NCBI GenBank assembly: GCA_003170315.1
Contig: PNAH01000025.1
Span: 34,063-98,062 of the forward strand
DNA length: 64,000 nucleotides
Direction of reading: 5' to 3'
From: Acidimicrobiaceae bacterium
GTDB taxonomy: Bacteria > Actinomycetota > Acidimicrobiia > Acidimicrobiales > RAAP-2
Shown here: one piece after another, positions 1 to 7,948 of the stretch
Layout of the letters: each line of letters begins with the position of its first letter
Numbering within the stretch: the stretch's first letter is position 1
Program-made: the position numbers and the translations under genes
Notes under the pieces: generated by a model
The model's database searches: none
What the model saw: only the letters and a program-made list of their open reading frames with translations
Told to the model about the DNA's origin: nothing

Positions 1-294
1 GACGAGGCCGTCGCCAATGAGGCGCATCGCGCGAGCGGCTACGTCGGCGCGCGAGTTCCACTCGGGAGAGCCGGGCGAAGCGTCGGGGCGACAACGCTTA
101 CAAGCGCGAAAGCCAGCCAATTGGGCGGCCGCGGCAGAGGGATAAAAGCGCACGTTCTTGCGCATGGGAGTCAGCGCCGGACAACTGGGTCGACAGTAGA
201 TGTGCGTCGAGGTCACCGCGGTGAAGAACCAACCGTCGAAACGCGGATCACGCGACTGCACCGCGAGATAACAGCGCTCAAAGTCTTCGACCAT
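1..294 (-). CDS. Ada-type zinc domain of an AlkA-family DNA-3-methyladenine glycosylase (3' end outside window)
   Basis: Only the first 98 codons are present; the gene reads leftwards out of the window. The ATG at 294 is the only start because an in-frame stop lies four codons upstream. The protein begins [13 protein letters not shown] and carries the four-cysteine Ada methylphosphotriester/zinc module: C34 and C38 (YCRPSCPA) and C65 and C68 ([12 protein letters not shown]). In Ada proteins one of these cysteines takes the methyl group from phosphotriesters. In actinobacteria this module is commonly fused to an AlkA base-excision glycosylase, and the [15 protein letters not shown] segment fits the start of that domain. 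The glycosylase part cannot be seen, so a plain Ada regulator remains possible. It would act in alkylation repair in the cytoplasm. Confidence 0.85.
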   Translation of the reverse strand, partial: MVEDFERCYLAVQSRDPRFDGWFFTAVTSTHIYCRPSCPALTPMRKNVRFYPSAAAAQLAGFRACKRCRPDASPGSPEWNSRADVAARAMRLIGDGLV

Positions 295-389
295 GCGAAG
301 AACCTACCGGTGCAGCGCATCTCCAACTAGCGGAAAAACGACATCGCCGTCAGGCTCTTCGGACCGTCGATTGCGGCGTCGTGTTTCCG

Positions 390-848
390 CTACAGGGACG
401 CTTCGGCGGGCGCGTCGAAGGGAGTCTGGAACGTGAAGGCGTACTCACTGGGACCGACGCGCTCCAAACCCTGCAGCCGAGCGACGGCTTCGGACGGCTC
501 GGGGATCGACCCGGCACGAATCCACCACATCGCAGATTGGACGCCGTCGAACCGGTCCGCCCACTGTCGCCGTTGGCGCAGCACATCTTTGTGACCACTT
601 CGATAGACGAAGTCCGCGAGAGCTTCCATCGACTCCCAGACGCTCAAGTTGAGCAGGATCTGGTCATCATCGAATACCCGAATGCTCGTCGCGTCGCCCT
701 CGTCGGTCTTCAATCGCCACACGAATCCCGGGGCCGCATCGGCCAGGTTGTTGACGGGGACCAGCGCCGCGACGAACCCGGCGACGACCGGGGAGTCGAG
801 GGGAGCTTTTAGCTTCACGATGTTGCACTGCGCGAGGTGAAAGGTCAT
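390..848 (-). CDS. DUF3291 domain-containing protein
   Basis: A 152-residue protein beginning MTFHLAQCNIVKLKAPLD. It matches the DUF3291 pattern throughout: the FHLAQxNI opening, a segment on avoiding overlap of positions (VAALVPVNNLADAAPGFVWRL), then ILLNLSVWESMEAL and MWWIRAGSIPEP. DUF3291 proteins are small cytoplasmic dimeric alpha/beta-barrel-like proteins without an assigned reaction. It stands alone, in the same direction as the repair gene to its left, with about 95 bases between them. Assignment to the family is firm from the motifs; function is unknown. Confidence 0.85.
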   Translation of the reverse strand: MTFHLAQCNIVKLKAPLDSPVVAGFVAALVPVNNLADAAPGFVWRLKTDEGDATSIRVFDDDQILLNLSVWESMEALADFVYRSGHKDVLRQRRQWADRFDGVQSAMWWIRAGSIPEPSEAVARLQGLERVGPSEYAFTFQTPFDAPAEASL

Positions 849-965
849 GGTTGGAGGCTAACGGCGGCTCCGTCAGGTGCCCGGAGCGCGGGTGACCCGG
901 GGTAAGTAGATTCTGACGTATTCACGCTTGGCGAAACGCTGAGCCCAACGGTGAGAGGTTGACGA

Positions 966-1280
966 ATGGCGAAGGCATACGAGATTTCAGTCTGGGAGCC
1001 GCTCCCGGGGAAGTTCGAAGAGTTCGAGGAAACGATCAAGAGTCTGGCCAAAGCCTTCGTCGAGTCGGGCGTCTCGAAAGTCGACCTGCTCGCCGGCGTC
1101 GCCGGCAAGGACGTCGGCCGAGTCGTGGTGATTCAGCACTTCAAGGGACTGGCGGACAACGGCGCATTGAACGAGACAATTATGGACAGCGTTCCGGTTA
1201 AAGCCTGGCGCGAAGCGCACTCGGGTGACTTTCCGGCGAAACTGATTTCGCACGACCTGTACTCAGAGATCGAAGGTTGA
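966..1280 (+). CDS. Small hypothetical protein, possible dimeric alpha/beta-barrel fold
   Basis: A 104-residue protein starting MAKAYEISVWEPLPGKFEEF, with GAGAGG eight bases upstream of the ATG. The alternation of strand (AYEISVWEP), helix (KFEEFEETIKSLAKAFVE), strand (VDLLAGVAG, RVVVIQHF) and a C-terminal helix and strand resembles the ferredoxin-like dimeric barrel of ABM or NIPSNAP proteins. No catalytic motif is recognised. It is followed after 34 bases by the MmcQ/YjbR gene in the same direction, so the two may be co-transcribed. The fold assignment is inference. Confidence 0.6.
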   Translation: MAKAYEISVWEPLPGKFEEFEETIKSLAKAFVESGVSKVDLLAGVAGKDVGRVVVIQHFKGLADNGALNETIMDSVPVKAWREAHSGDFPAKLISHDLYSEIEG

Positions 1281-1314
1281 TCTCGACAATTCGGTATCGG
1301 GGTCGATTCACGAA

Positions 1315-1674
1315 ATGAGCCTGGAGGAGATCTCGGAATTCGCCTCGGAACTGTCGGGAGTCGTCGAAGAGCAGCCGTTTGGACCGGATGTCGACGTATT
1401 GAAAGTAGGGGGCAAGATTTTCGCCATTCTCTCGCCCGAGAGTTCGCACGAGGCGATCTCTCTGAAGTGTGATCCCGACCTGGCGATCGAACTCCGGCTT
1501 CGCTACGCCGCGGTGACACCCGGCTACCACCTCAATAAGCGGCTCTGGAATACCGTTCACCTGGACGGGACTATTCCGGACGACGAGATCCTTCGCATGG
1601 TCACTCACTCGTACGAGCAAGTTGTCGCGGGACTACCCAAGTCGGTGCGTCAGAGTCTCACCTCGTCGGACTGA
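1315..1674 (+). CDS. MmcQ/YjbR family protein
   Basis: A 119-residue protein. The order of elements fits the MmcQ/YjbR family (CyaY-like fold): an N-terminal helix with a conserved pocket (VVEEQPFGPDVDVLKVGGKIFAIL), a strand with LKCDP, and the hallmark PGYHLNKRLWNTVHLDGTIP followed by a helix (DEILRMVTHSYEQVVAGLP). These proteins are often described as DNA-binding-like, but their job is not established. It lies 34 bases downstream of the previous small gene, on the same strand, and ends 26 bases before the convergent BtuF-like gene. Confidence 0.85.
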   Translation: MSLEEISEFASELSGVVEEQPFGPDVDVLKVGGKIFAILSPESSHEAISLKCDPDLAIELRLRYAAVTPGYHLNKRLWNTVHLDGTIPDDEILRMVTHSYEQVVAGLPKSVRQSLTSSD

Positions 1675-1700
1675 CGCGTTTCGTCGAATCGACGTCTCCC

Positions 1701-2582
1701 TCAGCGAATTCGAAACACTATGTCGATGGGCAGTACGCCAACGCCGTGCAGCATCGACGCCAGCGCTTCGACGCCGTCGACGAGTCGCGGTCCCGGTCGA
1801 ACCATTACCGCGTCGGCGTCAATCGCCCAGACCTCGGCATCATCAGGAAGCAGATCGAGGACTAGGCGAGCTTGTTCGCTGGCCCGCTGGAGACCAAAGC
1901 CGCAGGGCGCGACCACCACCACATCGGGCCGAGCGCTCGTGATCGCTTCCCAGGTCGTGGAGACTGATCGCTCACCGGCGCGAGCGAGTACGGGTTCTCC
2001 CCCCGCGGCCGTCACGAGGTCCGGTACCCAGTGGCCAGCGCCGAAGGGCGGATCGATCCATTCCAAAACGAAGACTCGGCGCCGGGGTCGCGCACGCACG
2101 GCGGCTTGAACATCGGCCAGGCGACCCCGCAGTGCGGCGACGAAATCGATGCCCCGTTGCGAAACGTCCGCCGCGGTCGCGATGGTCGCAATCGATTCGA
2201 GAACTTGCGGAAGCGTTTGCGGGTCAATTTGGAGCACGTCGGCGTGGCAGTTGAGGCGCTGCGTCGCCGCTTCGACGTCGCCGCTCGCTACCGCGCAGAC
2301 ACGGCATAGGTCCTGGCTCAGGATGAGATCGGGATCACATCGTTGCAACGCCTCGTCGTCAAGTGCGTAGAGGTCGAGCCCCGCGTCAAGTCTCTGACGA
2401 ACGAATGCATCGATTTCGCCCGGCGTCATGTCGGTGTCGGCAAATGTTCGGACCACAATCTCTCGGCCTTCTTGGACTCGGTTGGGCCAATTGCACTCGG
2501 CGGTGACACCCACCAGATCGTCTAAGAGACCCAAGTCGCACACGATCTCAGTGGTGGAAGGAAGCAGTGAAACGATGCGCAC
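1701..2582 (-). CDS. BtuF-like helical-backbone metal/cobalamin receptor without signal peptide
   Basis: A 293-residue protein starting directly with MRIVSLLPSTTEIVCDLG, the first strand of the BtuF/ABC-type cobalamin-binding fold. Further family landmarks are the VGVTAECNWP loop, the PDLILSQDLCRVCAVASGDV segment typical of the actinobacterial branch, and a second lobe starting FVLEWIDPPFGAGHWVPDLV. No signal peptide or lipobox precedes the domain and no permease or ATPase is adjacent, so it is probably cytoplasmic and not a conventional transporter subunit. The ligand could be cobalamin or another metal chelate. It is convergent with the MmcQ/YjbR gene. Confidence 0.8.
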   Translation of the reverse strand: MRIVSLLPSTTEIVCDLGLLDDLVGVTAECNWPNRVQEGREIVVRTFADTDMTPGEIDAFVRQRLDAGLDLYALDDEALQRCDPDLILSQDLCRVCAVASGDVEAATQRLNCHADVLQIDPQTLPQVLESIATIATAADVSQRGIDFVAALRGRLADVQAAVRARPRRRVFVLEWIDPPFGAGHWVPDLVTAAGGEPVLARAGERSVSTTWEAITSARPDVVVVAPCGFGLQRASEQARLVLDLLPDDAEVWAIDADAVMVRPGPRLVDGVEALASMLHGVGVLPIDIVFRIR

Positions 2583-2764
2583 GTCGACATCCTACGAATG
2601 CTCTCCCCGGCGTCCTAGCGCGTGGGAGTTGGTCGGGGCACGCGACACCGGTCTGTTGTCGCCGTCCGCGGTCCTCAGTGATCGCGACCGCGCGATGCGT
2701 CAATCGCATGACCTCACCACGTCAACGCCGAACGACACCTCAAGTGATGATGCCAAACCATCTT

Positions 2765-3289
2765 TCAGTCGAGGTTGACGAGCCAAATACCGCGGATGGA
2801 GCTGTGGGCGCGCGGCGAGTACATGGCGACGTACTGACCGGGTTGGTCGAAGTAGTCGAAGCAGATATTGCCCCTTGCGACGCCTCCGGGAGCGATGAAG
2901 CCATCCTCGAGGGCGTGTTTCGCGGTGAAGTTCAGTACCGTCAGTTTGCTCTTCGGGGGGCGCAACGTCATGTTGAAATCATTGAAGAAGTACGTCGACT
3001 TGTTCTGGTTGCGAATCGTCACCGCAGCGCAAAGGTTGGTGAACCCGAACTTGTCGGCGGTAAGCGACCATTTCGCACTGACGACCGTGTCGTCGACGAA
3101 GACGGTGCTGTTGCTCAGCGCCACGCAGTCCGTCGCCTTCGATCCGGGGTAGGCGGTGGTAGCGGTCGCGCAACCCAGGGCGTGGCTGGCGTGACTCGAC
3201 ATCGCGGCATTGGCTATCGGAGAGGCCAGTGCACCCGCGACTGAGGTGGCCGCCAAGAGAAATGACGCGAGGGCGGCGCGCTTCACCAT
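2765..3289 (-). CDS. Secreted hypothetical protein
   Basis: With the ATG at 3289 the product is 174 residues and begins MVKRAALASFLLAATSVAG, a clear signal peptide ending near SPIANA. A longer in-frame start at 3349 would put 20 polar residues ahead of the signal and is less likely. The mature part has four cysteines (LGCATATT, TDCVAL, FTNLCAAV, GNICFDYF), which could form two disulfides, and a beta-rich pattern (VSAKWSLTADKFGF, AAVTIRNQNKSTYFFNDFNM) resembling DUF4352-type immunoglobulin-like extracellular proteins. No function can be given. It stands alone. Confidence 0.65.
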   Translation of the reverse strand: MVKRAALASFLLAATSVAGALASPIANAAMSSHASHALGCATATTAYPGSKATDCVALSNSTVFVDDTVVSAKWSLTADKFGFTNLCAAVTIRNQNKSTYFFNDFNMTLRPPKSKLTVLNFTAKHALEDGFIAPGGVARGNICFDYFDQPGQYVAMYSPRAHSSIRGIWLVNLD

Positions 3290-3474
3290 CTCTACGGGTG
3301 ACGAACCCTCGAGCATGCAGACAAGGTCGTTGTATCCATCGGCGCACACTCAGCATCCAACGGCGACTCCAGTACTTCAGTCATTGGGGCACTATATATC
3401 CGCGCCTCACCTTTGAAAAGACGCCCGGACACTTTTTGACGAGGGGGCTTGCGCCCCGGCGACGGCTCCGATAT

Positions 3475-3496
3475 TGTACAACCATATGGTTGTACA
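3475..3496. promoter_or_regulatory. Perfect 22-bp palindromic operator over the start codon of an arsR-family gene
   Basis: The half-site TGTACAACCAT is followed immediately by its exact reverse complement ATGGTTGTACA, giving a perfect dyad centred between 3485 and 3486. The second half begins with the ATG (3486) of the downstream ArsR-type gene. There is no Shine-Dalgarno sequence before that ATG, so the message may be leaderless. A bound dimer would block both promoter and start site; autoregulation is inference. Confidence 0.75.
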
Positions 3497-3830
3497 TAAA
3501 CTTTCAGATCGTGAAGTGGACCACGTGTTTCGGGCCCTCGCCGACACAACGCGACGAGACATATTCCAGCGCGTCATCGGCGGCGGCCTTTCGGTCTCTA
3601 CCCTCGCCGACGACTACGAGATGAGCTTTGCCGCGGTGCAGAAGCACGTCAGCGTGCTCGAGCGCGCGGCGCTGGTTACGAAGGAACGTCACGGTCGAGA
3701 ACAGATCGTTCACGGGAATCTCTCGACTCTCCGTCGAGCGGCGGCCTTGCTCGACGCCTTCGAAGAGATCTGGATCGGTAGGGCCACAAAGATCGCTGAG
3801 ATTCTCGGCGAGAAGGGAAGTGCAACATGA
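3486..3830 (+). CDS. ArsR-family transcriptional regulator (paired with SRPBCC protein)
   Basis: A 114-residue winged-helix protein (MVVHKLSDREVDHVFRALAD). The pattern FRALADTTRRDIFQRV, STLADDYEMSFAAVQKHVSVLERAALV and the wing KERHGREQ is the metal-independent ArsR subgroup (no metal-binding CxC) that is typically co-transcribed with AHSA1/SRPBCC proteins. The ATG at 3486 is preferred over an upstream TTG; it lies inside the palindromic operator and lacks a ribosome site. Its stop overlaps the next gene by 4 bp (ATGA), so the two form an operon. The ligand is unknown. Confidence 0.88.
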   Translation: MVVHKLSDREVDHVFRALADTTRRDIFQRVIGGGLSVSTLADDYEMSFAAVQKHVSVLERAALVTKERHGREQIVHGNLSTLRRAAALLDAFEEIWIGRATKIAEILGEKGSAT

Positions 3831-4321
3831 CAGTCATTTCAACAACGACGGACCCGGTCGCGTTAAGCCTCACGGTGGTCGCGGAATTCGCCGCGAGCCC
3901 GGAGCGTGTGTGGGCGGTCTGGGAGAATCCCCGTCAATTGGAACGCTGGTGGGGGCCGCCCACGTATCCGGCAACGTTCACGCGTCACGATTTCGCGGTC
4001 GGCGGCGAATCGCGGTACTACATGACCGGACCCCAAGGTGACACACCCCATGGGTGGTGGCGCATGGACATGATCGACGAGCCGCGTCGCCTCGAGTTTG
4101 CGAACGGTCTCGCCGGCGACGACGGCGAGCCCGTACCCGGCGTCGAACCGATGGCTGCACACGTCACGTTCGAGCCGATCGAGAGCGGCACGCGCATGAC
4201 CACGGAGAGCAAATTCGTTGACGAGGCACAGATGGAGAAGATGTTGGCCATGGGAATGTCCGAAGGAATGACCCAGGCGGTTTCCCAGATTCAAGGGCTA
4301 CTCACGTCCGAGGCCGCCTGA
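3827..4321 (+). CDS. SRPBCC (AHSA1-like) domain protein
   Basis: A 164-residue protein of the START/Bet v1-like SRPBCC fold. Landmarks are the opening strand LSLTVVAEFAASPERVWAVW, the ERWWGPPTYPATFTRHDFAVGG segment typical of AHSA1/YndB-like members, a strand pair around HGWWRMDMID, and the long C-terminal helix MGMSEGMTQAVSQIQGLL lining the hydrophobic pocket. It starts 4 bp inside the end of the ArsR-type gene. Such ArsR-SRPBCC pairs are common in actinobacteria; the SRPBCC partner is thought to bind a small hydrophobic ligand, but this is not shown here. Confidence 0.88.
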   Translation: MTVISTTTDPVALSLTVVAEFAASPERVWAVWENPRQLERWWGPPTYPATFTRHDFAVGGESRYYMTGPQGDTPHGWWRMDMIDEPRRLEFANGLAGDDGEPVPGVEPMAAHVTFEPIESGTRMTTESKFVDEAQMEKMLAMGMSEGMTQAVSQIQGLLTSEAA

Positions 4322-4410
4322 AGCTTCAGGCAAGGAATCACGATCTGGCACCCACGTGGTGATTGGTTCCCGACCAGTCAATCGTGGTGTCCGCCAGATA
4401 CGGTGTGATT

Positions 4411-5058
4411 ATGAGACGGTCCCTTGGCTCGTGGATCGCGGCTATTGGATTGATCACCTTTTTACCGTTGACGGTGACGGGAACATCGGGCGTCGCTTCG
4501 GCGTCGGCACGGACGTCGTGCCACGTTCCGCGAATGACGGGTTTGACAGTTAGAGCGGCTCGCAGTAGAGCGAGGGTGGCCGGATGCCAATTGCGACTCA
4601 CGGGGGCTCGGGTCCAGATGCCCTCAATTCAGACAATCCATACGCAAAGCGAACGACCGGGTCAGGTTGCCCGAGTCGTCACGGTCTCGGTCAACCCCCT
4701 CTGTTCGGGCTCCGTGAATCCCGGACCACCTCCCGGCGAACCGATCTTGAAGCCGGGACCGACCGAAATAATCACCGGCCTCTTCATCGAAGGCGGAGCG
4801 TACATTGAGCGTTCGGCGCCGAACTGCAAAACCCTGGTGGGCAAGTCCAGCGCCGGGACCATCACGATCGCCAACTCGGTCGAGACCGTCATCGCCAACA
4901 CGGAGCTCACGGCGGGGCAGTTGTCATCCGTCACCGTGCCGGCCGGCACCTACACAATTTCTGGCGTATTCGCTGGCGGCAACAAAGTCGGTCCAACCAC
5001 GGTTACCGTTCCGTCCGGAGAGATCGTTCGACAGGACTTGGTCCTCGACGTTCCCTGA
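4411..5058 (+). CDS. Secreted protein with PASTA-like repeat
   Basis: From the ATG at 4411 the product is 215 residues and opens with MRRSLGSWIAAIGLITFLPL, a signal peptide that likely ends after GVASA. The mature N-terminus (CHVPRMTGLTVRAARSRARVAGC followed by IHTQSERPGQ and VVTVSVN) has the spacing of a PASTA domain: VP-x-nnG-x-T-x-x-A and a QsP/QsERPGQ turn. A proline-rich linker (NPGPPPGEPILKPGP) leads to a beta-rich C-terminal half with repeated T/V segments (TVIANTELTAGQLSSV, YTISGVFAGG). It is probably cell-wall associated or extracellular. A longer in-frame start at 4363 would mask the signal peptide. Confidence 0.65.
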   Translation: MRRSLGSWIAAIGLITFLPLTVTGTSGVASASARTSCHVPRMTGLTVRAARSRARVAGCQLRLTGARVQMPSIQTIHTQSERPGQVARVVTVSVNPLCSGSVNPGPPPGEPILKPGPTEIITGLFIEGGAYIERSAPNCKTLVGKSSAGTITIANSVETVIANTELTAGQLSSVTVPAGTYTISGVFAGGNKVGPTTVTVPSGEIVRQDLVLDVP

Positions 5059-5264
5059 TCATTTCGACCTGGGAATCGATGAAAGTAGTCGAGTCACACG
5101 CCCCCGCGTCAACGTCGAGTGCGGATATGCGGACGGCAATCGGGTAGGTCACAATCGAAATGTGCCTCGGGGTAAACCCCTATGGCTCGATTCTCTGGTG
5201 CGAATTATCGTGCCTTCCATGAACCGGATGCTCGTCACGGATCGTTCGTCGAAAGAATGTGACA

Positions 5265-5759
5265 ATGGCCGTTCGATCTAGTGCGGGATCGCGCAAAGAC
5301 GCGATCTCGCGCAATCGCTGGATTGTCCACGTCGCCTTGATCGTTGGATTTCTGGCCGCCGTGGTTTCCGCCATCGAGCTTTCTAAGAAATACCTGGGCC
5401 ACTCTGGGGTCACTGATCACTCAATCATCGGCCTCGTCGTGTTTGCCCTCCTGGTCGTGCACCTCATCCAGCGGCGACACACGGTCGGGCGACTCATCGC
5501 GAGGTTCGCCGGTCATCGGGGCTCACCCGCGACGCGAAAACGCTTGGCCGTGTCTGACATGATTTTGTGGCTTCTCGCATTGAACGCCACGATTTCTGGC
5601 TTCGTTGACTTCGTTACTGGTCATACCATCTATCTGTCCATCCCCGGACCGGCCTTTGTTCAGAAGTGGCACGAAATGTCGGCGCTCGTGCTGATCGTGT
5701 ACGTCATCGTTCACGTGATTCGGCGCAGAGCTCGTCTCCGGACTTCGCGGATCAGGTGA
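5265..5759 (+). CDS. Four-helix membrane protein, DUF4405/cytochrome b561-like
   Basis: About 164 residues with hydrophobic segments near residues 20-40 (WIVHVALIVGFLAAVVSAIEL), 53-70 (SIIGLVVFALLVVHLIQ), 98-117 (MILWLLALNATISGFVDF) and 138-155 (HEMSALVLIVYVIVHVI). Histidines recur inside or at the ends of the helices (VHVA, DHS, VVHL, WHEM, VIVHVI), which is the pattern of DUF4405 and b561-type di-haem membrane proteins. Haem binding is inference. The ATG at 5265 is chosen over the GTG two codons earlier. About 200 bases without a gene precede it. Confidence 0.6.
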   Translation: MAVRSSAGSRKDAISRNRWIVHVALIVGFLAAVVSAIELSKKYLGHSGVTDHSIIGLVVFALLVVHLIQRRHTVGRLIARFAGHRGSPATRKRLAVSDMILWLLALNATISGFVDFVTGHTIYLSIPGPAFVQKWHEMSALVLIVYVIVHVIRRRARLRTSRIR

Positions 5760-5825
5760 GGTTCGAAAATGGATCAAATGCTGCCAATGACTCTTGAAGA
5801 CGGTGTGTTTAATTCGACGTTGAAT

Positions 5826-6998
5826 TCATGAAGGTAGCAGTTCATCGATGAGCCCTAGCACGCGACTTTCAATCTCGTCGCGAATCGATCGAACGTCACC
5901 GATACTCTTGCCGGCCGGGTCAGTCAAGTCCCAGTCGACGTAAGTCTTTCCCGGATATACGGGACAGGCGTCACCGCAGCCCATGGTGACGATGACGTCG
6001 GCGCTCTGCCCCATTTGGTTGGTGAGCGCCTGCGGTGATTCATTAGAGATGTCAATACCCGATTCCTTCATCGCTTCCACCACGGCAAAGTTGAGTGTTT
6101 CTCCCGGCGCGGAACCGGCGGAGTGCACCACGACGCGGTCTCCACCGATCTGACGAGCGAAGGCGGCCGCCATCTGCGACCTCCCGGCGTTGTGTACGCA
6201 GAGAAAGAGGATCTCCGGTTTTGTTGGGCTCACCTCAGGCTCCTTTGTCGATACTCCTGAATGCTCTGCTTCGCCGACGATCTGTTCGTGCGCCACTGTC
6301 ACGGCCGCGGCATTCGTTTTGTCGAATCCAGGGTAGAGCGCTTTAGTCAGAAGGTAGGCCACGAAACCGCCCACCGCCTCCGCGGCGACGAACGCAGGAA
6401 CGGACGACGGAGCGATACCCGCGAAACTGTTGGAGAACATCCGACCGACGGCGATCGCGGGGTTGGCAAAGCTCGTCGAACTGGTGAAAAAGTACGCCGC
6501 GCCGATGTACGCGCCAACGGCCGCGGGAGCCTTATCGCCTCGACCGGTCCGGGCCAGCGCGAAGATGAGCACGAGTAGTCCCACGGTCGCTACGACTTCG
6601 GACAGCGCGTGGGCCGGTGTCGCCCTCGCGTGTGTGGAGATCGAGACCGCGGTCCGCGAAAACATGAGGTTCGCCACGACCGCTCCCGAGACGCACCCGG
6701 CAACTTGGACCAACAAATACGAGCAGGCATCGTTCCATGAGAGACCACCGAATGCGGCATCGACAAAGGAGACGATCGGGTTGAAGTGTCCCCCCGACAC
6801 CGAACCGAACATGAGGATGATGACGAAGAGTCCGGCGGCCGTGGCCGCGGCGTTCTCGAATAGTTCAAGACCGACGGCGTTGGGAGAAAGCCTCTGCGCG
6901 GCGATACCGGATCCAATCACGACGGCGGCGAGGAACAAGCTCCCCAGGTACTCCGCCAACAGGCGGCGCCAGAGATTCGGGAAGTCTGTTTTCGACAC
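5826..6998 (-). CDS. Aquaglyceroporin-arsenate reductase (MIP-ArsC) fusion
   Basis: A 390-residue fusion. Residues 1-230 are an aquaporin/MIP channel with six membrane segments and two half-helix motifs, GGHFNPI (an NPI variant) and FANPAIAVGR. After a charged linker, residues 260-390 are a low-molecular-weight-phosphatase ArsC: ILFLCVHNAGRSQMAAAF contains the CX5R loop, with DVIVTMGCGDACP and DWDLTDPAG providing the relay cysteines and aspartate. The logic known for such fusions is reduction of arsenate in the cytoplasm and downhill exit of arsenite through the channel. The GTG at 6998 is chosen because AAGGGAAG lies about ten bases upstream; a longer start at 7076 would overlap the preceding gene by 60 bases. 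Operon with the ArsI/CadI-like gene. Confidence 0.9.
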   Translation of the reverse strand: MSKTDFPNLWRRLLAEYLGSLFLAAVVIGSGIAAQRLSPNAVGLELFENAAATAAGLFVIILMFGSVSGGHFNPIVSFVDAAFGGLSWNDACSYLLVQVAGCVSGAVVANLMFSRTAVSISTHARATPAHALSEVVATVGLLVLIFALARTGRGDKAPAAVGAYIGAAYFFTSSTSFANPAIAVGRMFSNSFAGIAPSSVPAFVAAEAVGGFVAYLLTKALYPGFDKTNAAAVTVAHEQIVGEAEHSGVSTKEPEVSPTKPEILFLCVHNAGRSQMAAAFARQIGGDRVVVHSAGSAPGETLNFAVVEAMKESGIDISNESPQALTNQMGQSADVIVTMGCGDACPVYPGKTYVDWDLTDPAGKSIGDVRSIRDEIESRVLGLIDELLPS

Positions 6999-7015
6999 GA
7001 TTCGTAGGTCTTCCC

Positions 7016-7471
7016 TTAACAACAGTTCACTGACTCGGTAGAGTTCGAATTCGCTCCGGAGTTGCGAGGCGTGCAACAGGCGTGGTCGCCGGCCAATGTG
7101 GAGTCGCCGGCGTCTGAGAGAACCGTGTACACCTCCCAGCGGGAGCGGTCCGGTCCTTCAACCCACACTTTGTCTTGGACCGCGAAACAGCACGTGGTCT
7201 CTTCTTCGACGTCGGTAGCGAATCCCATCTCGAATAGGTATGAAATGGAATCCTGAACTTCTGCTTGCGAGAACACCTCAACGCCCAAGTGATTGATCGC
7301 GCCGGGCTCACCGCCGTTTTCAATCAATACGAGTTTGAGCGGCGGTTCGTCGATGGCGAAGTTGGCGTAGCCCGGTCGTATTTTGGACGGTTCACTTTTG
7401 AAGAACCGGGAGTAGAAATCGACCGCTTCCTCGAGGTTCGAGACATTCAGCGCTAATTGGATCCGACTCAT
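7016..7471 (-). CDS. ArsI/CadI-family VOC protein (arsenic/cadmium-inducible, putative C-As lyase)
   Basis: A 151-residue VOC-fold protein starting MSRIQLALNVSNLEEAVDFY; AGGGAG precedes the ATG at 7471. Putative iron ligands are in INHLGVEV (His) and WEVYTVL (Glu), and the vicinal cysteine pair in ETTCCFAVQDKVWVEGPD matches the arsenic-binding pair of ArsI lyases. The tail has two more CC pairs (HACCTPR and the final VNCC), which may bind metal. ArsI uses Fe(II) to cleave the carbon-arsenic bond of trivalent organoarsenicals; CadI homologues lack a proven reaction. It is the first gene of the arsenic operon, 17 bases ahead of the MIP-ArsC fusion and divergent from arsR. Confidence 0.85.
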   Translation of the reverse strand: MSRIQLALNVSNLEEAVDFYSRFFKSEPSKIRPGYANFAIDEPPLKLVLIENGGEPGAINHLGVEVFSQAEVQDSISYLFEMGFATDVEEETTCCFAVQDKVWVEGPDRSRWEVYTVLSDAGDSTLAGDHACCTPRNSGANSNSTESVNCC

Positions 7472-7486
7472 CACACGCTCCCTTAA

Positions 7487-7526
7487 ATTGACAGGCGTCA
7501 ATCTGAAGAGTATCAATTACATTGAT
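7487..7526. promoter_or_regulatory. Two ArsR-type inverted repeats in the divergent ars promoter region
   Basis: ATTGAC-aggc-GTCAAT (7487-7502) and ATCAAT-tac-ATTGAT (7512-7526) are both exact inverted repeats of six-base arms lying between the divergent arsI/cadI-like gene and arsR. A third overlapping half-site pair, ATTGA...TCAAT, ends at 7536. ArsR dimers typically bind ATCAA/TTGAT-type dyads, so these are good candidate operators for both directions. Confidence 0.75.
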
Positions 7527-7552
7527 GATTGTCAATGGATAGAGTGTGAGTA

Positions 7553-7897
7553 ATGGCCCAGAGAATGTCAATCAAGATCAGCGACTCGGTCGTCGATTGT
7601 TGCGGCCCACTAAGTGAGAGCGCGCTCTCCGAGGTTGAGGCGGACGACATGGCCCAGATATTCGCCGCTCTCAGCGATCCAGTGCGACTTCGAATGCTCT
7701 CGCTGATTGCCGCGGAGGCCGAAGTCTGTAGCTGTGCCTTAGAAGAGCCGCTGGCCAAGAGTCAACCGACGGTTTCGCATCACACGCGAATACTTTGCGA
7801 GGCCGGACTCATCGTTGGCGAAAAGCGTGGCCGCTGGATGTGGTGGCGCGTCGTTCCCGAGCGGTTGAAGGTGGTTTCGCGAATCCTTTCGAACTGA
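7553..7897 (+). CDS. arsR: ArsR-family metalloid-responsive repressor
   Basis: A 114-residue winged-helix repressor. The core IFAALSDPVRLRMLSLIAAE, then EVCSCALEEPLAKSQPTVSHHTRILCEAGLI, is canonical ArsR. The CxC in VCSCAL sits where As(III)/Sb(III) is bound in ArsR (ELCVCDL in the classic protein). A further vicinal pair occurs in the N-terminal VVDCCGPLS, and C-terminal residues end in a short wing. It diverges from the arsI/cadI-MIP-ArsC operon with two dyads between them, so it probably represses both directions until arsenite binds. The start could be the ATG at 7553 or the one four codons later. Confidence 0.93.
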   Translation: MAQRMSIKISDSVVDCCGPLSESALSEVEADDMAQIFAALSDPVRLRMLSLIAAEAEVCSCALEEPLAKSQPTVSHHTRILCEAGLIVGEKRGRWMWWRVVPERLKVVSRILSN

Positions 7898-7948
7898 TCT
7901 GGCTGCAACGTTCAATGGGGGTAACCGAAGCCCTTCCACTTTCCAATG

